Positions 1 to 8,100 of a stretch of DNA of 24,931 nt are shown one piece after another. A program made the position numbers and the translations under genes. This DNA comes from a virus: positions 1 through 24,931 of IMG/VR virus record IMGVR_UViG_3300020411_000048; one strand, written 5' to 3'. The stretch's first letter is position 1; each line of letters starts with the position of its first letter. The notes under the pieces were generated by a model. It saw only the letters and a program-made list of their open reading frames with translations. It had not been told where the DNA came from and searched no databases.

Positions 1-197
1 CGTGGAACCATCTTAGGGATGCAGTACGCACTTACATTCTTTTGCATTCGATACCTCTTTATATTCTCCGAATTGCCTCGTCCTTCTTCAATAGCAATGG
101 CAAACTCATTACATCTGTAAATGCTTTCAAACAACATTCTGTTATCAGAAACAGTTTCTCCGCTGACTATTACCACTAATAAGAAGGCTATAATCAT
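1..197 (-). CDS. Partial small exported/membrane protein, runs off the left edge
   Basis: Reading the minus strand from an ATG at 197 gives 65 open codons that continue past base 1, so the 3' end is missing. The product begins MIIAFLLVVIVSGETVSDNR: a hydrophobic stretch of about 12 residues, then a polar region with cysteines in YRCNEF and AYCIPK. This looks like a short signal peptide or membrane anchor with a small secreted domain that may hold a disulphide. The start overlaps the stop of the upstream gene by 4 nt (ATGA), a translational-coupling arrangement. It follows two small membrane proteins, so a role in lysis or at the envelope is possible, but no family is recognised. Being open to the edge and coupled upstream makes it a likely real gene. 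Confidence 0.6.
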   Translation of the reverse strand, partial: MIIAFLLVVIVSGETVSDNRMLFESIYRCNEFAIAIEEGRGNSENIKRYRMQKNVSAYCIPKMVP

Positions 198-655
198 TCA
201 ACGGGGCTGTTCTCCAATACCCACACTACTGCCCAAACACATCCCATAAAAAACACCCATGCGAATGCGATTGTGCCACCAAGTTGTATGTATCCTTTAA
301 TTTCTTTCCTTCTTCTTCTAATCCTTGCAACTTCTTTTTCATGTGCTATACGAGACTCTTGCATCCTAGCTTTAACACTATTATAAAGATCTCCTTGGCC
401 TTGAATCAGGCATATGTCTTTGAATTGCCTGTCAAAATTTTCTAACTGCCTTTTAGCGCTTTCCATAGCAAGAGCTTCTTTATAGGACATCTTGCCAGCT
501 TTGGCTCTTTCTACATCGTTATATTTTTCGGTTGCCTCTCCCCATTTACCAACCAGCCCTTGTAAACTTTTACCATGCCCCGCTGTCTCCTTGAGGGTAG
601 CTAATCCTTCGTTCAGAGCCTTCAGGGCCGACAGAACTGCTGCGACTTCTAACAT
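194..655 (-). CDS. Small membrane protein with a C-terminal TM helix, unknown function
   Basis: The 153-residue product is largely helical and charged. Its first ~25 residues are amphipathic, residues ~60-120 are rich in K/R/E and contain an RIRRRRKE basic patch, and a single strong membrane segment lies at about 124-146, followed by a short tail ending NSPVE. The basic patch before the membrane segment predicts a cytoplasmic N-terminal domain. It lies downstream of another single-TM protein and upstream of a truncated exported protein, at the end of the late operon where holins and spanins are often found. I recall similar proteins in marine phages, always without a known function. Holin, antiholin or inner-membrane spanin are possibilities; none is proven. 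The start sits 6 nt after the preceding stop. Confidence 0.75.
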   Translation of the reverse strand: MLEVAAVLSALKALNEGLATLKETAGHGKSLQGLVGKWGEATEKYNDVERAKAGKMSYKEALAMESAKRQLENFDRQFKDICLIQGQGDLYNSVKARMQESRIAHEKEVARIRRRRKEIKGYIQLGGTIAFAWVFFMGCVWAVVWVLENSPVE

Positions 656-661
656 GGGTCT

Positions 662-844
662 TCACAGGTACCGCGCTAAAAACACTGACGCTAAAATAAA
701 CGGGTAAACTCCAACCGTCACCATAAACAAACTATTCATTCGAGCCTCCATGCGATCCATTCTCGCACTGCCTCGCTCAAGGCGATCTTCTATTGCCTTA
801 AAACGTAACGCACACTCTTTTTCATGGGACGATAAATCACTCAT
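662..844 (-). CDS. XhlA-like/holin-like small membrane protein
   Basis: The 60-residue product has a charged helical N-terminal half (residues 5-36, KAIEDRLERGSARMDRMEAR, coiled-coil-like) and one hydrophobic segment at about 38-57 ending in ARYL. This layout, a short cytoplasmic coiled coil plus one C-terminal TM helix, is that of XhlA/haemolysin-type lysis accessory proteins and of some holins. The gene starts 5 nt after the stop of the glycine-rich adhesin, with no clear Shine-Dalgarno sequence, so it is probably translated by reinitiation. Lysis function is inferred from topology and position only. No endolysin is visible in the window. Confidence 0.65.
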   Translation of the reverse strand: MSDLSSHEKECALRFKAIEDRLERGSARMDRMEARMNSLFMVTVGVYPFILASVFLARYL

Positions 845-849
845 TTACG

Positions 850-1893
850 TTAAAAAACTTCTATTATTTGAACAATAACTAAACCACCGCCGCCAACACC
901 GCTAGTCGTATTTTGACTGTAATTAGCAGCGCCTCCACCTCCGCCGCCCCCTAAAGCCCCAACACCCCCTGATGTAACGATTGCCCCTGTTGCGTTTGCG
1001 CGGCCTCCGCCGCCTGCAAAAAGAGTTGCGGTTGCTATTTCATAGCTAGTATCTGAGCGATTATTCCCGCCAGTAGCACCACCTGCGTATGGAGTGCTGG
1101 CACCATTAGCAGTTACGCCTGAACCAGCAGCATCAAGAATAGAAGGAGTGCCTGTAGACATATCTGATCCGTTCATGCCCGCACCGCCAGTAGACGAGTC
1201 ATTAGCAGAAGCACCCCAAGCGCCACCGCCACCTGTAGACACGCTGTGAGCAGTAGCATTTCCGCTTGCGCCACCTATTCCTGCACCCCCGGTTGCTGAC
1301 ATTCTATTGCTCCCTCCACCATTGGTTACAGCTACTGTGCCAGAAGAATACGCTATACCTTTTATTGCAGGAGCGCCTCCCCCGCTTGCCCCTGCCAATG
1401 GGACAGGAGGAGAGGACTCGCCTGTTGTGACAGTACCAGACCCGCCACCCGTTTCATTGGCTATATTGCCTCCAGTAGCACTGCCTCCTGAAGCGCCACT
1501 AGCCACCGCTACGTCAGAAGCATTTCTAGTTGCTGCACCTGCCCCGCCTCCGCTGGCTGTCATTGTGGTAATGCCTGTACCAGAAAAAACAGAATTATTT
1601 CCAGCGTTGCCAGCCGTAGCACCAACATCAGTTTGTGCAACAGCAGCGCCTCCAGCGCCAACAGTAACGGTGTATGAGACTGAATCACTTAAAGTTAACA
1701 AGCTTGTAACAGTGCCTCCAGCCCCTCCACCACTAGCTGCTGTGCAGCCAGAACCTTTAGCCGCTCCACCACTAGCCCCTGCACCTATGACAGTGACAAT
1801 AGCTTTGCAACCAAAAGGAGGAGTCCAAGAAACAGAATCCGCAAAAACAATCTGTCTAATAAAGCCTTGTCCACCTGCACCTAAAACCGCCAT
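850..1893 (-). CDS. Glycine-rich tail-tip adhesin (receptor-binding candidate)
   Basis: The 347-residue protein has a short N-terminal domain (residues 1-35, with VSWTPPFGCKAIVTVIGAG) and then a long glycine/alanine/serine-rich body with many GGG runs. It ends in a glycine tract followed by the hydrophobic strand GGLVIVQIIEVF. That end is typical of phage glycine-rich domain proteins. The pattern resembles glycine-rich adhesins such as gp38 of T4-like phage S16, where polyglycine helices pack into a sandwich and the loops between them bind the receptor; this is known of that family and inferred here. It lies last in the fibre cluster, right after the second fibre gene, fitting a distal tip protein. 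A good ribosome site (AGGAG, 7 nt before the ATG) supports the start at 1893. Confidence 0.75.
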   Translation of the reverse strand: MAVLGAGGQGFIRQIVFADSVSWTPPFGCKAIVTVIGAGASGGAAKGSGCTAASGGGAGGTVTSLLTLSDSVSYTVTVGAGGAAVAQTDVGATAGNAGNNSVFSGTGITTMTASGGGAGAATRNASDVAVASGASGGSATGGNIANETGGGSGTVTTGESSPPVPLAGASGGGAPAIKGIAYSSGTVAVTNGGGSNRMSATGGAGIGGASGNATAHSVSTGGGGAWGASANDSSTGGAGMNGSDMSTGTPSILDAAGSGVTANGASTPYAGGATGGNNRSDTSYEIATATLFAGGGGRANATGAIVTSGGVGALGGGGGGGAANYSQNTTSGVGGGGLVIVQIIEVF

Positions 1894-1902
1894 AATTTGC
1901 TC

Positions 1903-3054
1903 CTATAAACTGTGCCAGCCAACCGTATCATTCGCGTAAACTAATTGGACAGAATCACCAGAATTTAATGTCCCATCTTCAGCGACAGAATCTATTTTTT
2001 GACTGCCGTTCCTAGCTACAGTGACTGTTCCTGCCCCTGCATTTGAAATTGTTACCGTAGAACCTTCAGAACCAGAAGGAAGTGTATGGGTTAACGCACC
2101 AGAAGCATAGGATACATACTGTCCCCCAGCCACTAAAGTAGTACCTGTAGTTATAGTATCCCACGCAGCATATACATTAGAAGGTATTGTAGCCCAATCT
2201 AATACCCCAGACCCATTTGTCTGTAAGTACTGATCCGCATCTCCGTCATCTGCTGGGAGCGTCAACGTATAATTGCTTGCTATTGTTGCTGGGGCTTGTA
2301 TAGCTACATACTCACCGCCGCTGCTGTCTTGCAACCGCAAATCACCTTGAGCAGTAATATCTACCTGAGTAAAAGAAGCGGCGGCTCCGGGCGTGTTTAT
2401 CGACGTAAAACTTAAAACACCAGAACCATTTGTTTTTAACACCTGCCCTGAACTACCATCGGCTGAAGGTAAGGTAAATGTAAGATTAGATCCAACAGTG
2501 GCTGGAGCCTGTAAAGCTACATATTCGCCCCCAGAACTATCTTCTAATCTTAGATCACCTTGAGCAGTAATGTTCAACTGCGTCAGTGAAGCACTAGTTC
2601 CAGTCTTTACTAAGTCTTCTATCACGGCTAAAGCATCAACTACAGCAGCCCCACCACCAGCACCATCAAGATAAACTATTTTGGTTTTACCCGTAGCAAT
2701 AGTGACTGTGGAACCTGAACCTTGCTTAATAGTTATTGATTGAGAACCCGTGGTAGCATTTTCAATCCACATAACCCTAGACATTTCTGGAGGAGCTATA
2801 GTTAATTCTCTAGTTGCACTTAATGATACACTGCTAGTTACTTTAAAATACATTGCTCTAGCAGGGTCAGCACCACCATCTGCAACAGTTGCTGTAGTAG
2901 TATCGTTAGCATCTGAAGGAAAACAAGCTAGAGTTCCATACCCTAACGCTTCGCCAATTAACTCAAGGTTAGTATTCGTACTAGTACCCCAAGTTCCAGA
3001 TTCATCACCAGTAGTTATTTCTTTAAGGCGAAGATTATTTACATACGTTGCCAT
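1903..3054 (-). CDS. Tail fibre protein with duplicated N-terminal domain and two 71-residue repeats
   Basis: This 383-residue fibre begins MATYVNNLRL. Its first ~140 residues (TSTNTNLELIGEALGYG, ENATTGSQSIT, VYLDGAGGGAAV) match the N-terminus of the 573-residue fibre encoded at 5567-7288, so both probably plug into the same virion site. Two internal repeats follow (residues 161-219 and 232-290), each containing ITAQGDLRL, DSSGGEYVA and TNGSGVL, exactly 71 residues apart. The C-terminal ~90 residues are threonine/glycine/serine-rich beta structure (TVTISNAGAGTVTVARNG). An AGGAG ribosome site lies 7 nt before the ATG. The role is host attachment, inferred from domain make-up and location. Confidence 0.8.
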   Translation of the reverse strand: MATYVNNLRLKEITTGDESGTWGTSTNTNLELIGEALGYGTLACFPSDANDTTTATVADGGADPARAMYFKVTSSVSLSATRELTIAPPEMSRVMWIENATTGSQSITIKQGSGSTVTIATGKTKIVYLDGAGGGAAVVDALAVIEDLVKTGTSASLTQLNITAQGDLRLEDSSGGEYVALQAPATVGSNLTFTLPSADGSSGQVLKTNGSGVLSFTSINTPGAAASFTQVDITAQGDLRLQDSSGGEYVAIQAPATIASNYTLTLPADDGDADQYLQTNGSGVLDWATIPSNVYAAWDTITTGTTLVAGGQYVSYASGALTHTLPSGSEGSTVTISNAGAGTVTVARNGSQKIDSVAEDGTLNSGDSVQLVYANDTVGWHSL

Positions 3055-3069
3055 TTATTTACTCCTAAA

Positions 3070-3564
3070 TTAGCTTGGGGGTGTGGGCCAATCGTTATCG
3101 CCATCAATGTCTGGCCCCGGAGACTTGAGATCAGGCCAGTTAGAATGACTAGGTAAGTCTCGTAACGCCTGACGGTAGGTTTTCCAGTTGTCAGCCAAAG
3201 CCACACCCGTTTCTGCTGCTTTTATGACCATCCAGTCAGTCTCAGCCAGTCGCCTATCTCTTTCTGCTCTTTGAAATGCAGCAAGATTTGCATTCTGAGA
3301 ATTTTTGTAAGTTGTTTTTTCTTCATCTGTTAAGTTAACCAGCCTAACCGTATACACCACACCATCGCTAATGTAAGCGTCTACACGCTCTTGTTTTTGT
3401 GTAGCTGGGTCAAAAGGTAAGCCAACAGTGACAGACATCACATTGTTGTTTTTATACCAATCTGAACTTGGCCCATTTGCTGGAAAGCTGACGTTAGGAA
3501 ATAAGGCTTTAAGTTCTCCAACTTCTTCTATTTCATTGTCAGCATTAATTTTTGCCACTTGCAT
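3070..3564 (-). CDS. Tail fibre assembly / tail assembly chaperone-like protein
   Basis: The 164-residue product has a beta-rich N-terminal part (residues 1-75). Its helical C-terminal module has ERDRRLAETDWMVIKAAETG (101-120), then NWKTYRQALRDLPSH (126-140), and ends DWPTPPS. The pattern R-D-x-L-A-x-(S/T)-D-W ... Y-R-x-A-L-R-D-(I/L)-P ... W-P-x-x-P is the signature of the phage tail-assembly-chaperone (Phage_tail_APC/XkdW-like) and fibre-assembly families. Such proteins either help fibres trimerise or are carried as a fibre-associated module. Its position between the LamG-like adhesin and the second fibre fits that role. A possible AGGA ribosome site precedes the ATG at 3564. Confidence 0.75.
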   Translation of the reverse strand: MQVAKINADNEIEEVGELKALFPNVSFPANGPSSDWYKNNNVMSVTVGLPFDPATQKQERVDAYISDGVVYTVRLVNLTDEEKTTYKNSQNANLAAFQRAERDRRLAETDWMVIKAAETGVALADNWKTYRQALRDLPSHSNWPDLKSPGPDIDGDNDWPTPPS

Positions 3565-3572
3565 AATGCATC

Positions 3573-5567
3573 CTATTTGTCAAAAAACGGTTCTGTAGGC
3601 GGGGTAAAATTGCTGGTGTATCGAGCAAAACGACTGATTCTTAGCTCATCAATGTAACCATCCCACCCGTGGCTAACTGCCGTCATGCTGCTGTACTCGC
3701 CGCCAACGATAAATACGCCGTTTGTGGCGGCAAAAGTATCAGTTGTCGTGTTTGTGGTGCTGCTTGCAGTGCCATTTAAATACAACTTTATGACGTTCGA
3801 TGTGTCTCGAACTAAAGCGACATGGTGCCAAGCACTCGTTGTGAACTCACCACTAGTAAAAGCGTTTCGATAGCCGCCATCCCACCATCGCAACGTACTA
3901 CCGTTTATGCCGACTTCAAGCTCATATTGACCCACGCACCACATGTAGGCGTTGGTTGTGTCATCAGCCCATGCCCAACATTCAATCGTGAACGGGCCAA
4001 CAATGTCCTCTGTGTCCTTTACATGAATAAAATCACCAGTGCCATCTAATGCCAGAGAAGCTGTTCCAAATTTCTTTTGGGCGGTGCTTAATTGAGCATT
4101 ACCGAAGACTTCTACATCGTGATTCGCTGAGCTATCAAATATTGACGCTTTCTCAAAGTGCATCAAAAGGTCGGTGTAAGAAACGGAAGTAGACAGTGAA
4201 GTTGGCACAGTAACAGATGACCCTGTGTACAGCGCGGCACCATCTACGAGCCGTAGATCAGAGAGATATCCTGTGTAATAGTAAGTGGCGATATCGTTAT
4301 AAAACCTACCAATCTCTAGCGCATTAGCTCCGACGCTAGTAATGTTTGTCGTCTCTAAATTTTTAACACCGTTCAAATATCCGTACAGTTTTGAACTGTC
4401 TTTACTAATTGCAAAATGATTCCAACTGTAGAGTTTTGGAGCGCCTATTGTGCTTTGATAAAAACTCCCGCCCGTGCTTTGAAAAATATCTAAATTGCCG
4501 CTATGCATTGCCAGCGTATAATTCATATTAGAAAGATAAGTGCTGCTGCTGGACGTTCCCAAAATACCTGAATAACTACCGTTAGCCTGCGGATAAATCC
4601 AACCGCTGATACTGAATTGGCCTGTCATCGCAATAGCGGCGTTACTCGATATTACGTCATCGCCACTAAAAAATGCTGAACCGCCAGCCGTTGTAACGTC
4701 ATAAGCTTCTGGCGGCGCAAACGGTGAAAAAGCTCGAACTGATGGCGGCATCGTCGTAGCCCCTTGGGGCGTTAAATCCTCATCCGCCGTTGATTTGTCT
4801 ACGAATTGATAATTGTTTGCGGTCAAAAGAATCGTTCCGCTAATTGCTGTTAACGGTGTTGTTGGCGGTGTGAAATTTGAAGTATAAACCGCCGTGCCTT
4901 TTACAACCCTAAAATTGCTTATATACCCGCCAAATAAAAAAGAACTACTGTAGTAGCCGCCCAAGGTAAAACTAACGTCAGTATAGTTTGTTGTCGATGC
5001 TTGGGTTGTTACCGCTGTGCCATCGGTATAAATGGTAATAGTTCCGCTTGATCGAACATACGCTACATGAAACCAAACGCCTTGACCCGGTATGCCAGAA
5101 CTAGAAACTGCTCTCCCAGCAAGCGCACCTGAAGTACCGTAATACAAGTAATATTCATCGTTATAAATTCCCAACCCTAACGCGCCACTTTTATTATCTA
5201 GCGGAGATGCCGTGTACTGGAACAATCCACCATTGTTGGTGTCAGTACGCATTGCCCAAAATTCGATTGTAAAGTCGCCATTTCCGACGGCGGTCATGTT
5301 GTTGGTGTTGGACAAATATCCAGCAGTGTTACCGGGAAACAAAACTGACCAGTATCCATCTGGAATGCTAAATGGGTTAAATGATCCTTGAGCCGCGCCG
5401 TAGTTTGTGAACGTAGGACTGACAGATCCGGCAGTTGCAGCAAAACCGTTCACGCCCCCGTTTGTGCCGTCGAAATGATACAGCCCCGTGACTGTAGCAA
5501 AATCATCGTCTTTTTCTTCTGCTACAGCACCAGAACCCATTATAATTTTGGTAGCAGCAAGACTCAT
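3573..5567 (-). CDS. Triple LamG/concanavalin-A-like adhesin (tail fibre-associated)
   Basis: The 664-residue protein contains three LamG-like (laminin G / concanavalin-like jelly-roll) domains at about residues 72-236, 296-450 and 497-655. Each has the usual core: a GDFTIEFWA-type strand (97-105, 316-325, 524-533), a W-x-H-(V/F)-A strand (WFHVAYVR, WNHFAISK, WHHVALVR), an (Y/L)xNGT or DGT turn and a final (D/N)-(F/L)-R-(V/L) strand. Domains one and three both close with YTSNFTPPT. Such domains bind glycans, so this is probably a host-surface recognition protein. Its ATG shares one base with the stop of the preceding fibre gene (TAATG), so the two are translationally coupled. Lack of a signal peptide fits a virion protein rather than a secreted one. 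Confidence 0.85.
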   Translation of the reverse strand: MSLAATKIIMGSGAVAEEKDDDFATVTGLYHFDGTNGGVNGFAATAGSVSPTFTNYGAAQGSFNPFSIPDGYWSVLFPGNTAGYLSNTNNMTAVGNGDFTIEFWAMRTDTNNGGLFQYTASPLDNKSGALGLGIYNDEYYLYYGTSGALAGRAVSSSGIPGQGVWFHVAYVRSSGTITIYTDGTAVTTQASTTNYTDVSFTLGGYYSSSFLFGGYISNFRVVKGTAVYTSNFTPPTTPLTAISGTILLTANNYQFVDKSTADEDLTPQGATTMPPSVRAFSPFAPPEAYDVTTAGGSAFFSGDDVISSNAAIAMTGQFSISGWIYPQANGSYSGILGTSSSSTYLSNMNYTLAMHSGNLDIFQSTGGSFYQSTIGAPKLYSWNHFAISKDSSKLYGYLNGVKNLETTNITSVGANALEIGRFYNDIATYYYTGYLSDLRLVDGAALYTGSSVTVPTSLSTSVSYTDLLMHFEKASIFDSSANHDVEVFGNAQLSTAQKKFGTASLALDGTGDFIHVKDTEDIVGPFTIECWAWADDTTNAYMWCVGQYELEVGINGSTLRWWDGGYRNAFTSGEFTTSAWHHVALVRDTSNVIKLYLNGTASSTTNTTTDTFAATNGVFIVGGEYSSMTAVSHGWDGYIDELRISRFARYTSNFTPPTEPFFDK

Positions 5568-7288
5568 TACAGCATGTCCTGTCCAGCGGTAAATCCGTAG
5601 TAGTTGGTTCCACCATCCAAAGTAAAAAATACAAACACATCAATATCAGCAGCACCTGTCGATAATGTAGGGGCTGTGTTTCCTGCCCATCGTACTGTGA
5701 CGCTGTTAGTGTTATCAGGCCACGCGATAGTTCTGCTACCTGTACCGTCCTGAACAACTTTTATAATAAAAGATGACACGTTGCCTGAACCAGCATGATT
5801 TGACCAATTAAAAGTATCAATGTCTGACCCTAAAGTAAGTTCAAAAACAGAGCCATCTCTTATATCTAATGCAGCCGTTGTTGATGAGATAGTAGCTGTA
5901 ACAGCTTTCTCTGTAATTGCTGCTTCAAACTTAGGGACACCATTTGCATCAGTAGTGACTACCTTTGATGCTTCTGTCGTTCCTAGTGTAGAAATATCTA
6001 AGTAGTTAAGTTCTGCTGCTGTTGCAGTAACATTAGTTCCGCCAATATCAAGGGTAGTCATACTAACTTCCCCTGCTACAGTTAAAACACCATCTGCTAC
6101 CGTTAATAAATCTGTGTCGTCAGTGTGCCCTATTGTTGTGCCATTGATAATGACATTATCAACAGTCAGAGTTGTTAGTGTGCCTAAAGAAGTAATGTTG
6201 GACTGCGCTGCTCCTGTTACTGTGGCAGCAGTTCCTGAAACATTACCTGTTACATCTCCTGTTAATGGCCCTGCAAAAGCATCTGCTGTTACTGTGCCAT
6301 CAAAGAAAGCATCTTTGAATTCATTGTCAGACTTACCAAGATCAATAATATTATCTGAGCCGGGATACAACGCACCATCTTCAAGGATTAACTGCTTTTC
6401 ATTCCCAGCATAGAAGTTAATCTTGTCAGCGTCTTCAAAATCAATCTTAGTTTCGTCGTCCTCACCGATTTTAATATCGGTAGCAAGCAACGAGGTAATG
6501 CCCGTCTGTGCCGCATCTACGTTTAACGTGTTAGTGCTAAGAGTAACCCCTGTACCCGCCGAAAAGGATGTAGCTGACATGGGTATATTAGACAGAGTGT
6601 TATTAGACGCATTGATTGTTTTGTTAGTCAGCGTCTGCGTGGCACTATCTCCAACCAAGTTACTTGTTGTTACTGGCAAAGTAAGCGTGACATTTCCGCT
6701 GTAAGCAGAATGTGCTGGAGACTTTATTTCAGCGTAGTGAGCATTAGAAGATTCGCAATATAGTTTTATGGTAGAAGGTGCGCCACCTCCATTTTTAACT
6801 GCTATATCGCCTTGTGTAATAATTACGCCATCAGTCGCTGTTCCAATAGTAAAACCGCCACCAACAGAAAGATCAACAAAAGCATCAAGCACTGCCGCAC
6901 CAGAACCAGCACCATCTAGGTAAACAGCCTTTACTCCGCCATTAGCAATAGTGACGTTTGCGCCACTACCTTGGCTGATAATGATAGATTGGCTACCGCT
7001 TGTAGCATTTTCAATAATCTGGAAGCGTTTTATGGTATTCGGGCCAATAGTGATGGTGCAAGCTGAGTCAAGCGTACCTGTATACTTCAGATACATTGCC
7101 CTTGCTTGATCGGTTGATCCATCTGCTATTTCTGAACTATGTGTATCCGCATTAGTTGTAATAGCTTCAGTACCATAGCCTAATGCTTCGCCAATTAACT
7201 CAAGGCTAGTATTAGTAGTATTGCCCCAGTTTGAATCACCGTCTGCTGGCTCTGCTACTCTTAAATTATTTACATATGTTGCTGCCAT
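5567..7288 (-). CDS. Long tail fibre protein
   Basis: The 573-residue product starts MAATYVNNLRVAEPADGDSN. Its first ~145 residues are paralogous to the fibre at 1903-3054 (LELIGEALGYGTEA, ENATSGSQSIIIS, VYLDGAGSGAAVLDA). The shaft then carries typical phage fibre repeats: TQTLTNKTINASNNT, DETKIDFEDADKINFYAG, SDNIIDLGKSDNEFKDAFF, and a TGDVTGNVSGTAATVTGAAQ section. The C-terminal ~110 residues form a beta-rich head (SVFELTLGSDIDTFNWSNHA, then TIAWPDNTNSVTVRWAG) ending YYGFTAGQDML. It is inferred to be the main trimeric side or tail fibre. The gene is sandwiched between a repeat-bearing virion-like protein and the LamG-like adhesin, with which it overlaps by one base. Confidence 0.85.
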   Translation of the reverse strand: MAATYVNNLRVAEPADGDSNWGNTTNTSLELIGEALGYGTEAITTNADTHSSEIADGSTDQARAMYLKYTGTLDSACTITIGPNTIKRFQIIENATSGSQSIIISQGSGANVTIANGGVKAVYLDGAGSGAAVLDAFVDLSVGGGFTIGTATDGVIITQGDIAVKNGGGAPSTIKLYCESSNAHYAEIKSPAHSAYSGNVTLTLPVTTSNLVGDSATQTLTNKTINASNNTLSNIPMSATSFSAGTGVTLSTNTLNVDAAQTGITSLLATDIKIGEDDETKIDFEDADKINFYAGNEKQLILEDGALYPGSDNIIDLGKSDNEFKDAFFDGTVTADAFAGPLTGDVTGNVSGTAATVTGAAQSNITSLGTLTTLTVDNVIINGTTIGHTDDTDLLTVADGVLTVAGEVSMTTLDIGGTNVTATAAELNYLDISTLGTTEASKVVTTDANGVPKFEAAITEKAVTATISSTTAALDIRDGSVFELTLGSDIDTFNWSNHAGSGNVSSFIIKVVQDGTGSRTIAWPDNTNSVTVRWAGNTAPTLSTGAADIDVFVFFTLDGGTNYYGFTAGQDML

Positions 7289-7291
7289 AAT

Positions 7292-7672
7292 TTATGCCGC
7301 TATGTCTGTCCAATTTGGTGTTTGTGATGTACTAATTGCAGCCCAATTTGGTGTTTGTGATGTACTAATTGCAGCCCAATTTGGTGTTTGGCTAGTATCG
7401 ACAATACTCCAAACAGATACATCCCCAACAGATCCTGTACTAACTGTTCCGGTAACTCCTATGGAAATACCACCACCAGCCGTTTCAGTAGTGTTACCAG
7501 CGGTTGCATCAGCTTGTACCCCAGTTACATTAACACTAGTAACGCCATTAACAACTACACTACCTACAGACCCAGAAAGACCAGTAAAAGCTACATTTTG
7601 ACTGTATCCTCCAGAGTTATAAGTCTGGGTTACACTGTTGTAACCCTCAAAAAAGACCGTTACATCAGTCAT
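7292..7672 (-). CDS. Small beta-rich virion protein with a C-terminal 11-residue tandem repeat
   Basis: The 126-residue product is rich in G, S, T and V over residues 1-80 (GLSGSVGSVVVNGVTSVNVT), suggesting an immunoglobulin-like or fibre-like beta fold. It ends in almost three copies of TSQTPNWAAIS followed by DIAA. At DNA level this is a 33-bp tandem repeat. The gene shares one base with the stop of its upstream neighbour (TAATG) and lies just before the long fibre gene. The repeated tryptophan motif may be a docking tail for a fibre or baseplate partner; this is inference. No named family is recognised. Confidence 0.7.
   Translation of the reverse strand: MTDVTVFFEGYNSVTQTYNSGGYSQNVAFTGLSGSVGSVVVNGVTSVNVTGVQADATAGNTTETAGGGISIGVTGTVSTGSVGDVSVWSIVDTSQTPNWAAISTSQTPNWAAISTSQTPNWTDIAA
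7308..7391 (-). repeat. 33-bp in-frame tandem repeat (2.5 copies)
   Basis: Copies occupy 7308-7340 and 7341-7373, with a partial third from 7374 to about 7391. Each contains CCAATTTGGTGTTTG on the plus strand. The two full copies differ only at the second base (GT versus GC at the start), which implies recent duplication. They encode the SQTPNW repeats at the end of the 126-residue protein, and a whole-copy change would keep the frame. Confidence 0.9.
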
Positions 7673-8100
7673 TATGCGATCCTGATAATTGCGCTACTAG
7701 CATCTGCGGTAGGGAAAGTAATTGTAAAATCCCCGGAAGAAGAGGATTTATCAGAACCAAAATCAAGAACTAACACGGCTTTATCAGAAACAGAATCGTT
7801 GTAAATCAACGCGCCTCTAGCTGTAATTGTGGAACTAGAAAACGTCAGATCAGCAAAGTCAGTTAACGCCGTAGTACTAGATGTTGTAGGAGTTACGTTA
7901 GTCAATGCTGCTCCACCAGCGGTGTAACCCGTTCCTGACACTTCATTACTAGTACTATAAGCCGTAGTTCCCGCTCCTAAAGAAGCACTACTCGTAAATA
8001 AAGCCAGCTTAAATGTGTTACCACTACTGTTAGTAAAATTATGTGTTCCTGTCAGTAATTCTTGCTTGAAAGATGTACACATTGCTTGAGTGATAGCCAT
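7672..8100 (-). CDS. Conserved virion-associated beta protein
   Basis: The 142-residue product (MAITQAMCTSFKQELLTGTH, then NTFKLALFTSSASLG, NEVSGTGYTAGG, ALIYNDS and VLDFGSDKSSSSGDFTITFP) belongs to a family I recall from many marine and environmental phages, usually next to adaptor and fibre genes and annotated only as hypothetical or structural. The alternating hydrophobic/polar strands and the small-residue-rich sequence fit an all-beta virion protein. It is joined by one-base TAATG overlaps to the genes on both sides, so it is made in step with them. A role in the tail or fibre attachment site is likely but not shown. Confidence 0.75.
   Translation of the reverse strand: MAITQAMCTSFKQELLTGTHNFTNSSGNTFKLALFTSSASLGAGTTAYSTSNEVSGTGYTAGGAALTNVTPTTSSTTALTDFADLTFSSSTITARGALIYNDSVSDKAVLVLDFGSDKSSSSGDFTITFPTADASSAIIRIA

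Noticed and set aside
1307-1939. Long plus-strand frame opposite the glycine-rich adhesin (210 residues, proline/alanine-rich)
   Set aside because: It is the mirror of glycine/alanine/serine codons on the minus strand; it gives a low-complexity Pro/Ala product and lies wholly inside a supported gene.
5503-5757. 84-residue minus-strand frame overlapping the fibre and LamG-like gene junction
   Set aside because: It is out of frame with two well-supported genes and has unrelated, cysteine-rich low-quality composition.
7308-7391. CRISPR-like array
   Set aside because: The 33-bp units are contiguous, without spacers, and encode an in-frame protein repeat.
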